The notes under the pieces: generated by a model | What the model was told of the DNA's origin: nothing | Seen by the model: only the letters and a program-made list of their open reading frames with translations | Database searches by the model: none | Shown: piece by piece, positions 9,044 through 16,608 of the stretch | Layout of the letters: each line of letters opens with the position of its first letter | Numbering within the stretch: position 1 is the stretch's first letter | From: Dehalococcoidia bacterium | GTDB lineage: Bacteria > Chloroflexota > Dehalococcoidia > Lucifugimonadales > UBA3495 | Length of the DNA stretch: 64,000 nt | Assembly (NCBI GenBank): GCA_022823505.1 | Contig: JAJEIA010000001.1 | Span: 1 to 64,000 of the forward strand | Direction: 5' to 3' | Program-made: the position numbers and the translations under genes

Positions 9044-10143
9044 GTCCTCGGATGCTGTCCGGTCAACCGCTCCACCAGCCACGGCTCCGCGACCACCCCA
9101 TACCACTGGTGCTCCCCCGGCTGCACGTCGTGCACCAGGCCGTCGCCGGCGTCGTGCAACTCGTAGGCCTCCCGCGTAATCGTCACCTGCTCGTACACGT
9201 TGTCCATCCCGCGCGCGCCGTTCAGCGGGTCCTCGTCGCCGGTTTCCACCAGCAGCGGACGCGGCGCGATCAACGCCCCCAAATCGCCCATGTCCACCGC
9301 CTGCCACAGCCCGGGGACATAATTGCAGCCGCAGTTGCCATTCAGATCCAGCAGCGAGTCGCGGTTCCCATAGAAGTAGCCGCTCACCACCGCCGCGCAA
9401 ACTCGGTCGTCCATCGCGGCCAGCCAGAGCGTCTGCAGACCACCGCCGCTAAGCCCGGCGCACGCAATACGCTCGGGATCGCAGTCGCCGCGCGTCTGCA
9501 CGTAGTCCACCAGCCGCATCAGGTCCCATGTCCACATGCCGGTCACCGTTTGGCCCAGCGAGATTGCGGCGTGGTTCAGCGGCGTGCAGGTCGATCGCAT
9601 GAACGAGTCTTCGTCGTTCGCCTGCCCCACCGGCTCGCGCCGCTCCCCGAAGGCCCTCGCATCTGGCGCGAACACGATCAGCCCCGCCTGCGCAAAGCGC
9701 TCCGCGTAGGCGCCGTTGTACGTATCGATGGCGTCGGCCACGGCCGGAATGTCGCGCCGACCCGCCGTCATGTTCTTGCCCCCGCTGCCGTGACCGTGCG
9801 GCGCAATGACCACCGGCCGCCGCTCGCCAGCTTCCAGGTCGTCCGGCAGCAGCGCATACAGCGGCATCACCACGTCCGGCTCGGTATGAATCTCCATCCG
9901 CTGCCGCACGTAGCCGTCGCACTGGACCGACTCCGTAGCCACCGGCTGCGGATCGGCCGGCCGCAGGCTGTCCATGCCCGTGATGGCGGACAGGTGCCGA
10001 CGCGTCGCCTTCCGCCAGGTCTCGAAGGCCGACTGGCTGCTGACATCCACCGGCATCCGCCGCGCCTCGCGGTCAAACCGCGCCTGCAACTCCGCATGCG
10101 CCGGAAAGAAGCGCGTGACCCTGGGAACGCGAGGTGTCGCCAT
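9040..10143 (-). CDS. alpha/beta hydrolase, acetyl-xylan-esterase/dienelactone-hydrolase-like
   Basis: 367 residues. The nucleophile elbow is AGLSGGG (S232). The likely acid is in ETGDEDPLNG (D303 or D305) and the histidine in PGEHQWYG (H345). An oxyanion region PHGHGSGG precedes at about 115-122. This layout fits the abhydrolase_7/acetyl xylan esterase group, which removes acyl groups from carbohydrates or small esters. No signal peptide is seen, so it is probably cytoplasmic. Its stop overlaps the methyltransferase start by four bases. Confidence 0.8.
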   Translation of the reverse strand: MATPRVPRVTRFFPAHAELQARFDREARRMPVDVSSQSAFETWRKATRRHLSAITGMDSLRPADPQPVATESVQCDGYVRQRMEIHTEPDVVMPLYALLPDDLEAGERRPVVIAPHGHGSGGKNMTAGRRDIPAVADAIDTYNGAYAERFAQAGLIVFAPDARAFGERREPVGQANDEDSFMRSTCTPLNHAAISLGQTVTGMWTWDLMRLVDYVQTRGDCDPERIACAGLSGGGLQTLWLAAMDDRVCAAVVSGYFYGNRDSLLDLNGNCGCNYVPGLWQAVDMGDLGALIAPRPLLVETGDEDPLNGARGMDNVYEQVTITREAYELHDAGDGLVHDVQPGEHQWYGVVAEPWLVERLTGQHPRT

Positions 10144-10230
10144 GGCTCCGTACTTTAGGGCCGACCGCGACCTCGCGCGAACGGGAACCGGGCTGCTTGG
10201 CCCGCTCCGACCGATGCGGCCTGTACGGAG

Positions 10231-11244
10231 CTACGCGAGCAGCACCTCGCTCCGCGCGCGATCTGCGTTCAGCCGCGCCGTCAGGACCCCCAGCAGCATG
10301 TCCGCCAACTCATCCTGGTTCACCGGCGTCGCGGCCTGCACCTGCGCGGCCCATTTGGGCCGAATACCGCTGGCCCCGGCCATCGCCCCGGCCACCGGGC
10401 CGCCCATGGCGCCGATGGAGTCGGCGTCGCGGCCAAAGTTCGCGGACATCAGCGCCACCTCGTTCGGGTCGCCGTCGGCTAGCAATAGCAGCGCCAGCGC
10501 CACGGACGCTGACTCGCGCGGGTCCACCGCGTTGCTGTGGCCCTCTTCGGGTTGCTGCGGCCAGTCCCACAGATGGTCGGCGTAGTAGGCCGCGCGGAAC
10601 TCGGCAAAGTCACCAGTCGACCGCGCCAGGCTCACCGCCGTATCGATGGCTGCGGGCACGTCGCTTTCGCTATCCAGGTTGCTGACCGCCGCCTCTATGA
10701 CTGATTCGGCATTGGCGTTCGGGTCGAACGCCGCGGCGGTGGCGGCGGCCATGGCCAGCGCGCCGTCCTGCGGCGAGCCGCGATGAATCAGGCTCGTGAC
10801 CTCGTACGCCTCCAGCACCGCCCGGCGCGGATCACCCGCGTTGATGATGCCGATCGGCGAGATGCACATCGCCGTGCTGTTGGAAATCATGTTGCCAATG
10901 CCGGCCTCCCGGGCCCTGATCCCGCCGGTCGAGATCTTGTAAAACGAACTGGCCACCGGCGGATAGAACTTGAACGGGTTCATACGCTCGCGCCACACCT
11001 GCGCCCAGTCCGACGCCATCACGTTGCCCTTGGTCCGCGCAATCGCCTCGCACAGCATGTGCTTCAGCGCCGAGTCGTCCGTCCCGGCCCCCGGCTGCAG
11101 ACCGCGGTGCTCCTTCAGATCCGTGATCTCGCCGTGGCGCTGCTGGATGAACTCGTAGTGCAGCCCTTCGACAGGCCCGCCCATCGCATCGCCCAGCAGC
11201 CCGCCGGTCAGGCAGCCCAGGATCTTGTCGCGCAAATCGTTCAT
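10231..11244 (-). CDS. ADP-ribosylglycohydrolase family protein
   Basis: 337 residues from the ATG ending at 11244, which has GAGAGGA upstream. The open frame continues to 12273, but that extension is antisense to the next gene and has no family resemblance. Motifs of the DraG/ARH fold are the N-terminal GCLTGGLLGDAMGGPVEG, GTDDSALKH (Mg ligands) at about residue 55, and NFGRDADSIGAMGGPVAGA near residue 275. It would remove ADP-ribose from proteins or small molecules. It is divergent from the gene at 11380 across a 135-base gap. Confidence 0.85.
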   Translation of the reverse strand: MNDLRDKILGCLTGGLLGDAMGGPVEGLHYEFIQQRHGEITDLKEHRGLQPGAGTDDSALKHMLCEAIARTKGNVMASDWAQVWRERMNPFKFYPPVASSFYKISTGGIRAREAGIGNMISNSTAMCISPIGIINAGDPRRAVLEAYEVTSLIHRGSPQDGALAMAAATAAAFDPNANAESVIEAAVSNLDSESDVPAAIDTAVSLARSTGDFAEFRAAYYADHLWDWPQQPEEGHSNAVDPRESASVALALLLLADGDPNEVALMSANFGRDADSIGAMGGPVAGAMAGASGIRPKWAAQVQAATPVNQDELADMLLGVLTARLNADRARSEVLLA

Positions 11245-11379
11245 GGTCTCGTCCTCTCTGGTCCGACTGGTTTGGCCCGGCCGCCGCGTCCCGAACGATG
11301 GGCGCCGATCCGCAGACGTTCGCCGAGTGTATTGTGAGCCACCGAAACGCCGCCGCGTCGCCCCACCAAGGCCGGTCCA

Positions 11380-12228
11380 ATGCTCGACTTCACCCGCTCC
11401 TTCATCACCTGGACCACCCATCCCAGGAAACCCCATCCGTACTACCGCTGGGATGGCGGTTTCGTCGGCGACCTTGGCGACGTCTACCGCGTGCGAATGC
11501 AGGTCGACTCGACCATGGACATCATCGATCCGTCCGGCTCGTCGATCACTCACTACCTCAACTATCCCTGCCGCGCCGAGCTCACCATCGCGACCGAGCA
11601 GTTCTTCATGATCCCCAGCGGCGAGTGGCGGGCGGTCTTTACCCGCGAGCACGGCGTGCCGATCGCGCGGGGTTTGTCGGACGTCCCCGAGCCCGTCGCC
11701 CGCAGGCCGTGGCCCGAGCGCTACGCGGACATGGATTTCCGCCCCGTCACGCTCCCCGGCGCCGATCGTCTCCTCGACGGCCACGCCGTCAACGAAGCCA
11801 CTCAGTCCGGCGCGGTCATCAACGGCCAGACCACCTACCGCGACAAGGCCACCGGACTCGATGTTCGCATCGAGTTTCCCATCCGCCTCATGAACCTCCA
11901 CCCCGACTCCGGCAAATTCCAGCTCTGCTGCGGACCGGTCATCCTTCCCGACATGGCCACCTGGGACGGCGAAGGCGTCGACCGCGTCTTCCTGGCCGAG
12001 GTTGCCTTGAGCGAATTCGACTACGTCGAGTTCATCCTCCGCCGCGAAATCGAGCCGGCCGAGAGCGAAAAAGAGTGGTTCCACCAGGTCCGCGGCCGCG
12101 ACCGCCTCGAACTCTGGGACCCCGACAACCCGCCGCCCACGCCGCTCAAGCTCCAACGACCCCGCCCCCACGTCTACCACGAAACCTGGGAGTTGGAGGC
12201 GCGAAATGTAATCCTGCGTGCGCCCTAG
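11380..12228 (+). CDS. hypothetical protein, 282 aa
   Basis: Not recognised. It is soluble, without signal peptide or membrane segment, and rich in Trp, Tyr and Pro. It opens with MLDFTRSFITWTTHPRKPHP and includes RAELTIATEQFFMIPSGEW and RLMNLHPDSGKFQLCCGPV. The composition suggests a beta-rich fold. It is divergently transcribed from the ADP-ribosylglycohydrolase, so the 11245-11379 gap should hold two promoters. No clear boxes were seen there. Confidence 0.6.
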   Translation: MLDFTRSFITWTTHPRKPHPYYRWDGGFVGDLGDVYRVRMQVDSTMDIIDPSGSSITHYLNYPCRAELTIATEQFFMIPSGEWRAVFTREHGVPIARGLSDVPEPVARRPWPERYADMDFRPVTLPGADRLLDGHAVNEATQSGAVINGQTTYRDKATGLDVRIEFPIRLMNLHPDSGKFQLCCGPVILPDMATWDGEGVDRVFLAEVALSEFDYVEFILRREIEPAESEKEWFHQVRGRDRLELWDPDNPPPTPLKLQRPRPHVYHETWELEARNVILRAP

Positions 12229-12261
12229 CCCTGCACTGCAGGGCCTGAAACAGTCTGAGCC

Positions 12262-12474
12262 ATGATTGAACATGCTGGATATCGAGCCGGAATCCGATAC
12301 GACGATGACGCCGGCTTATTCCACGGCGAGGTGATCGACACCCGTGACGTGATCACCTTTCAGGGCACGTCGGTTGCGGAGTTGCGCCAGGCATTCAACG
12401 ACTCTGTGGACGAGTACCTGAAGGTCTGCGCCGAGCGAGGCCGCAATCCCGACAGGGAGGCGTCGGCACGCTAG
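12262..12474 (+). CDS. HicB-like antitoxin, solitary
   Basis: 70 residues with the HicB partial RNase H-like fold signature: YRAGIRYDDDAGLFHGEV, then VITFQGTSVAELRQAF and DSVDEYLKVCAERG. The usual C-terminal DNA-binding part is missing, and the protein ends at REASAR. No HicA gene lies on either side, so it is an orphan. A six-base-stem palindrome, ccctgcactgcaggg (12230-12244), sits upstream and could be an operator or the end of the preceding transcript. Confidence 0.75.
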   Translation: MIEHAGYRAGIRYDDDAGLFHGEVIDTRDVITFQGTSVAELRQAFNDSVDEYLKVCAERGRNPDREASAR

Positions 12475-12520
12475 GGGTGCGGATTGCTGGCCTGGCAGGC
12501 GCCGCAATAGCCGAGCGGAG

Positions 12521-12922
12521 CTAGCAGCAGCGCCTGTTCACGTACGCCTCCGCCTCGATCTCCAGCACCGACTCGTCGCCGACCAGGCTCGTGCAGCCAA
12601 TAAAGGCCGACACCGGCATGGCATTTCCGAACGACTCCAGGTGCGCCCGGCCAACGGCATCCGCGTCGCGGTCGATGTCGGTCAGGAACACCCGCGTCCG
12701 CACCACGTCATCCAGCGTCGCGCCCGCCTCGCCCAGCGCCTTCTCGATGATCCCGATCGCGTGCTTCGCCTGCGCATAGGCGTCCCCTGGCGCGTCGGGA
12801 TGCTCGGGCGGCAGCGGGCCCGTCGTTCCGGCGATCCACACGTGCGGACCCACCCGAACCGCCCGCGAATACCCGATCACCGCCTCCGTCGGCTTGCCTG
12901 ACGAGATGCACTGACGTTCCAT
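12521..12922 (-). CDS. RidA family protein
   Basis: 133 residues from the ATG ending at 12922, chosen because AGGAGGA lies at ideal spacing upstream; the open frame begins 11 codons earlier. RidA-type features are RAVRVGPHVWIAGTTGP, AKHAIGIIEKALGEAGATLDD and VVRTRVFLTDI with its conserved Arg. RidA proteins deaminate reactive enamine/imine intermediates from PLP enzymes. The divergent C-terminal part (INRRCC-like end) means this could be a related YjgF subfamily rather than RidA itself. Confidence 0.85.
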   Translation of the reverse strand: MERQCISSGKPTEAVIGYSRAVRVGPHVWIAGTTGPLPPEHPDAPGDAYAQAKHAIGIIEKALGEAGATLDDVVRTRVFLTDIDRDADAVGRAHLESFGNAMPVSAFIGCTSLVGDESVLEIEAEAYVNRRCC

Positions 12923-13029
12923 GCCCGTCCTCCTGAAGATTCCGCTTCCGCGCATCGTGGCCGTCGAACCGTCCGGCGCGCAATCCGGGTCAGGCCGCGT
13001 TTCGTACGAATCCGGATCGATCGACCCCG

Positions 13030-14457
13030 CTACGTCAGCGAATAGGCGTGCAACCGGGCCGCCCCATGAATGTGGAATCTCAGGCGAACCTGCCGCCGAT
13101 CGCAGGCGCCGAGTTCCATGCCCTGCCAGGTAGCCCGCGCCCGCACGTTATCGACCGCCAGCGGCACGCAGTCCTCGCGGCTGAATCCCGGAATCACCTT
13201 GCCCGTCTCCGCGTCAAGCACATCCACGTCCACCCAGCTCCGCCGCGCGATCACCTCCGCCACGTTCGCGGTCAGCCGCGTGTCCGCTTCTACTTCCAGC
13301 GGCGTCGTCTCCAGCGACCCCGAGATCTCCCGGTCCACCGTCTGCATGCACGTGAAGCCGTCCAGCCGCAGCGTCGCCAGTCCCAGCTGCGTCAGGCGAA
13401 CCGACCCACTCTTCCCGCCCCCGAACTCTTTGGGATAGTTGCCCGGCGGCCAGAGGCTCCAGTCCTCGCCCTGACCGCTGTAGTAGATGTAGATCGTGTC
13501 GTCCTTGACGATGATCCGGTCCCCTATCACCAGGAATCCGGCGTCCCACGTGCCCCGCTCGCCGCGTGAGACCACTTTGTCGGTCAGGCAGATGCGCGAG
13601 AAATGTTCGCCGTCCTTGCTGACGGCCAGCCGCAGGTCCGCCGCGTACTGTCCGAACACCCCGAGCCCGTTGGGCACGTACCAGCCGAACTCGTACACCG
13701 AGATCCAGCCGTTGCCATATCGGTCCAGCGTCAGGAAGTGGTTCTCCTGCTCCAGCCCGTCCTTGGGATCCAGAAACGGGTTGTCTGGACTGGCCGTGAA
13801 CTTCTCGATGCTTGGCCCGTAGGCGATGAACTTGCCTCGGACCGTCCGTGGCCCCGGCTTGGCCGCCGGCACGCGTTCCTGCCAGATCAGGATGTACCGG
13901 CGATCCGGGTCCGTGGCCTCCTCGTCCAGCGCCAGGACCACAATGTCCGGACCGTGCGCCAGCGCCGGCAGGTCGACGGCCGGGCCCACGGTCCAGTTAA
14001 TGCCGTCGGGCGAGTACGCGGCACGGGCCGGCCCAACCACTTCGAGATTCTTCGTGACCATCTTGAACCGACGCGCAGGGTCGGGCTCCGTCGGATCGCG
14101 AATCACCGCCCCCAGCATGTCCAGGCAGATGTTGTTGTCCGTGGACCCGTTGTACTCGAAGAGCCCCAGCTTCGGCTTGATCCAGCGGATGCCGTCCTCG
14201 CTGTAGGCGTAGCCCATGCGCCGCCAGCGCAGGCGCTCCTGGTCGGCCCCCGTGTACCAGCACTTGAACAGCCCGTCGTCCGGGTCGTACAGCACGGTCC
14301 GCACCGACCAGACGCTGGCCCGAACCGCGTCCCACTCGTCCAGCCGCCCCACCGGCAACACCGGGTTCGCCGGATGCTTCGTCGCCTCGCACACCCGCTG
14401 CTCCACGTTATGCGTGGCTGCAACCTCGTCCAGGTCAAGAAACAGGTGCTTGTCCAT
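13030..14457 (-). CDS. beta-propeller glycosidase-like protein, paralogue B
   Basis: 475 residues with AGGAGGTC well placed upstream of the ATG. It shares blade motifs with the protein at 6455-8074: YAYSEDGIRWIKP, RRFKMVTKN, RAAYSPDGINWTV, and the C-terminal RLRFHIHGAARLHAYSL beta domain. It is probably a glycosidase-like or sugar-binding five-bladed propeller. No signal peptide was seen. The two copies flank the esterase, methyltransferase and ADP-ribosylglycohydrolase genes, so they are dispersed paralogues rather than a fresh tandem duplication. Confidence 0.7.
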   Translation of the reverse strand: MDKHLFLDLDEVAATHNVEQRVCEATKHPANPVLPVGRLDEWDAVRASVWSVRTVLYDPDDGLFKCWYTGADQERLRWRRMGYAYSEDGIRWIKPKLGLFEYNGSTDNNICLDMLGAVIRDPTEPDPARRFKMVTKNLEVVGPARAAYSPDGINWTVGPAVDLPALAHGPDIVVLALDEEATDPDRRYILIWQERVPAAKPGPRTVRGKFIAYGPSIEKFTASPDNPFLDPKDGLEQENHFLTLDRYGNGWISVYEFGWYVPNGLGVFGQYAADLRLAVSKDGEHFSRICLTDKVVSRGERGTWDAGFLVIGDRIIVKDDTIYIYYSGQGEDWSLWPPGNYPKEFGGGKSGSVRLTQLGLATLRLDGFTCMQTVDREISGSLETTPLEVEADTRLTANVAEVIARRSWVDVDVLDAETGKVIPGFSREDCVPLAVDNVRARATWQGMELGACDRRQVRLRFHIHGAARLHAYSLT

Positions 14458-14566
14458 CCGGCTTGACCTCCTACAGGCGATGCCGCCTGTCAGCTACGGA
14501 GAAACCTATGCATAACCCAAGGAGCGAGTGCGCGATGTCAATCTGATCAAGGCGCCGCCCCTCTTC

Positions 14567-14629
14567 ACCCTCTCCCAGGGGAGAGGCAGATGCCGCCGTA
14601 CCCGGCGGCAATCGGTGAGGGGTCTTCCG
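14567..14629. repeat. compound palindromic repeat
   Basis: Contains ctctcccaggggagag and gccgccgtacccggcggc, two hairpins, flanked by cccctcttcacc on the left and the nearly complementary ggtgaggggtc on the right. Together they can fold as one branched stem. Similar CTCTCCC/GGGAGAG elements are common dispersed repeats in GC-rich bacteria. It lies between two minus-strand genes and may end the small lipoprotein transcript. Confidence 0.55.
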
Positions 14630-14659
14630 CGCACCCAAGCCCGAGTTACGCAACGCTCT

Positions 14660-14869
14660 CTACGGAGCGGGCGTGGGCGTGGACTGGTACCCCGCGCAGC
14701 TCACCGCGCTCACCCCGCCGCAGCGCTCCGGCGCGATGACCGAGTAATAGTCCTGCCGCACCAACTTCTCGTCCCCGCCGCAGGCGGCAACCATCAGGCC
14801 AACCACCACCGCGGCAATCGCCATACGCACGCCCCGGCGGCTCCAGCGTGTCGACCGATAAGCAGTCAT
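14660..14869 (-). CDS. small lipoprotein, 69 aa
   Basis: From the ATG ending at 14869. It has a basic N-terminus (MTAYRSTRWSRRGVR), a hydrophobic run (MAIAAVVVGLMVAAC) and a lipobox VAAC followed by GGDEKL. The mature part is only about 38 residues with two further cysteines (ERCGGVSAVSCAG) and ends in PTPTPAP. Function is unknown. The signal sequence is the main support, since the protein is too short for family recognition. Confidence 0.5.
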   Translation of the reverse strand: MTAYRSTRWSRRGVRMAIAAVVVGLMVAACGGDEKLVRQDYYSVIAPERCGGVSAVSCAGYQSTPTPAP

Positions 14870-15019
14870 TGATCGCTCGTTCTGCGGCGCCCGCTGCCTC
14901 TGTGAAGCTATCACGGCCCGCGCCGCGGGCGGACACCGGCGTGAGTGCCGCACTCGCGCACGATTGATTCCAGGCTGAATTCGCCTGGCTCAAAGGCACG
15001 TCCGGCCGGTCGGCTTCGG

Positions 15020-16381
15020 TTACGACAGCCCCGCAAAGAGGATTCGCCGACGCCGCTGGCTCTCGCGTACCTGCGCGCCAATTTCGTCCGGCGACCAATC
15101 CTCAAGAACCAGGGCGATGAGGGCATCTCGGACTCCGGCAAACGCCGGCTTCGAGGCCAGGTTCGTCATCTCGTGCGGATCCGCCTCCAGATCGAACAGC
15201 TCGGGTGGCTCTCCGTGGTAATAGTTCAGCTTGAACCGCCCCCGCCGGACCATTCGTCCCGGCCGGTCCGTACCATGCGCCGCGAATTCGGCAAACACCG
15301 CTCGGCCTTCATCCAGTTCCGGGTTCAACAGGTTGTCGCCCACGATGCCGTCGGAATCCGCGCCCGCTGCGTCGACAATCGTTCGGGTGAGATCCAACAG
15401 CGAAACCGGCGTGTCCACGCGCGAGCCGCCCTCGATCCGCCCCGGCCAGGCCGCGATCAGCGGAACCCGCACCGATGGCTCATGGAACGAACTCTTCCAC
15501 CACAACCCATGCTCGCCAATCATCTCGCCGTGGTCCGACGTGTAAACGACCAGCGTGTTTTCACTTGCCCCGCTCGACTCCAGGGCTTCCAGGACCCGCC
15601 CCACTTGCGTGTCCGTGAACGAAACCATGCCGTAGTACGCCGCGCGTGCGCGCCCGATTTCGTCATCTGAGAGTCCCTCCGCGCCAAGATACTCTCGAAA
15701 CCGTCGGCTCTGCGGATGCACCGCCTCAATCGGTTTCGCCGGCGCGTTCGGCTGATCCGCATGTGCGGGATAATACCGGTCGAAGTATTCCGAACGCACC
15801 GTCAGCGGCGTATGCGGCAGAAACCAGCCCACCACGGCCGCCCACGGACCGTCCCGGCGTGCCGGGTCCGAGAGAAAGGCCACGGCAGCCTCGGTTACGT
15901 CGTCGTCGTACTGCTGCTGCCACGTATCGCCCGCGCCCGCGGTCTCAAGCCGTTCCCGCGTTCCGGCATGCGCTCGAATCGGCGCATCCCAATTGGGAAA
16001 ACTCGAACCCATTTTGCCCGGACGCATTTCCGGGTGGATGCGTCGTGCGAATCCGTGCATCTGGTTCGGCCCGCCAATGCTCATCCGCCCGCACAGCGTC
16101 GTCTCGTACCCCACCGCATTGAGCCGGTGTGCCCACGTCGGTTCCGACACCGGCAGCGGACACGAGTTATCCCAGGCCCCGATGACGTGGACCGGCAGTC
16201 CCGTGAGAAACGCGGAACGCGAAGGCACACAGAGCGGCGAAGGACAGTACGCGCTCTCGAACGTCACCCCGCGATCGGCCAGGGTCTGGATCGCCGGGGT
16301 GCGGATGAAGGAATGACCGTACGGCGAACTCACCATCGGGTTGTGCTGGTCGCTCATCAGCACGAGCACATTTGGCCGCAT
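15020..16381 (-). CDS. type I sulfatase (alkaline-phosphatase superfamily)
   Basis: 453 residues from the ATG ending at 16381, preceded by GGGAGAGG. The sulfatase signature CVPSR, which becomes formylglycine at its cysteine, lies in SPLCVPSRSAFLTG. The N-terminal metal site is VLMSDQHNP, and later metal and catalytic motifs include VVYTSDHGEMIGEHGLW. It needs a formylglycine-generating enzyme, none of which is in the window. The substrate is unknown, and the absence of a signal peptide suggests a cytoplasmic enzyme acting on imported sulfate esters. It is divergent from the molybdenum hydroxylase gene. Confidence 0.88.
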   Translation of the reverse strand: MRPNVLVLMSDQHNPMVSSPYGHSFIRTPAIQTLADRGVTFESAYCPSPLCVPSRSAFLTGLPVHVIGAWDNSCPLPVSEPTWAHRLNAVGYETTLCGRMSIGGPNQMHGFARRIHPEMRPGKMGSSFPNWDAPIRAHAGTRERLETAGAGDTWQQQYDDDVTEAAVAFLSDPARRDGPWAAVVGWFLPHTPLTVRSEYFDRYYPAHADQPNAPAKPIEAVHPQSRRFREYLGAEGLSDDEIGRARAAYYGMVSFTDTQVGRVLEALESSGASENTLVVYTSDHGEMIGEHGLWWKSSFHEPSVRVPLIAAWPGRIEGGSRVDTPVSLLDLTRTIVDAAGADSDGIVGDNLLNPELDEGRAVFAEFAAHGTDRPGRMVRRGRFKLNYYHGEPPELFDLEADPHEMTNLASKPAFAGVRDALIALVLEDWSPDEIGAQVRESQRRRRILFAGLS

Positions 16382-16608
16382 GTCCGCCCTCTCCCAGTCT
16401 TGTCCGGTACCGGTCCCGATTCGGCCGCGGACAGCGGTACCTCGCCGGGCCACCGAGCCGAGAGCCCGATTATGCGTCGGACGCGCAGCTGGCCGGCTCT
16501 GGCACCAGGTTGCATCAGGTCATCGGGTTCCCCTCTGGCGCGACGGCGCACGTCTCGCTGCGCCGCATGCGAAAATCGGATACGACTCCGCGACCGGATG
16601 AAATACGC

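Noticed and set aside
11245-12273. N-terminal 340-codon extension of the ADP-ribosylglycohydrolase
   Set aside because: Antisense to the 282-residue gene. The family starts at the ATG at 11244, which has a ribosome site.
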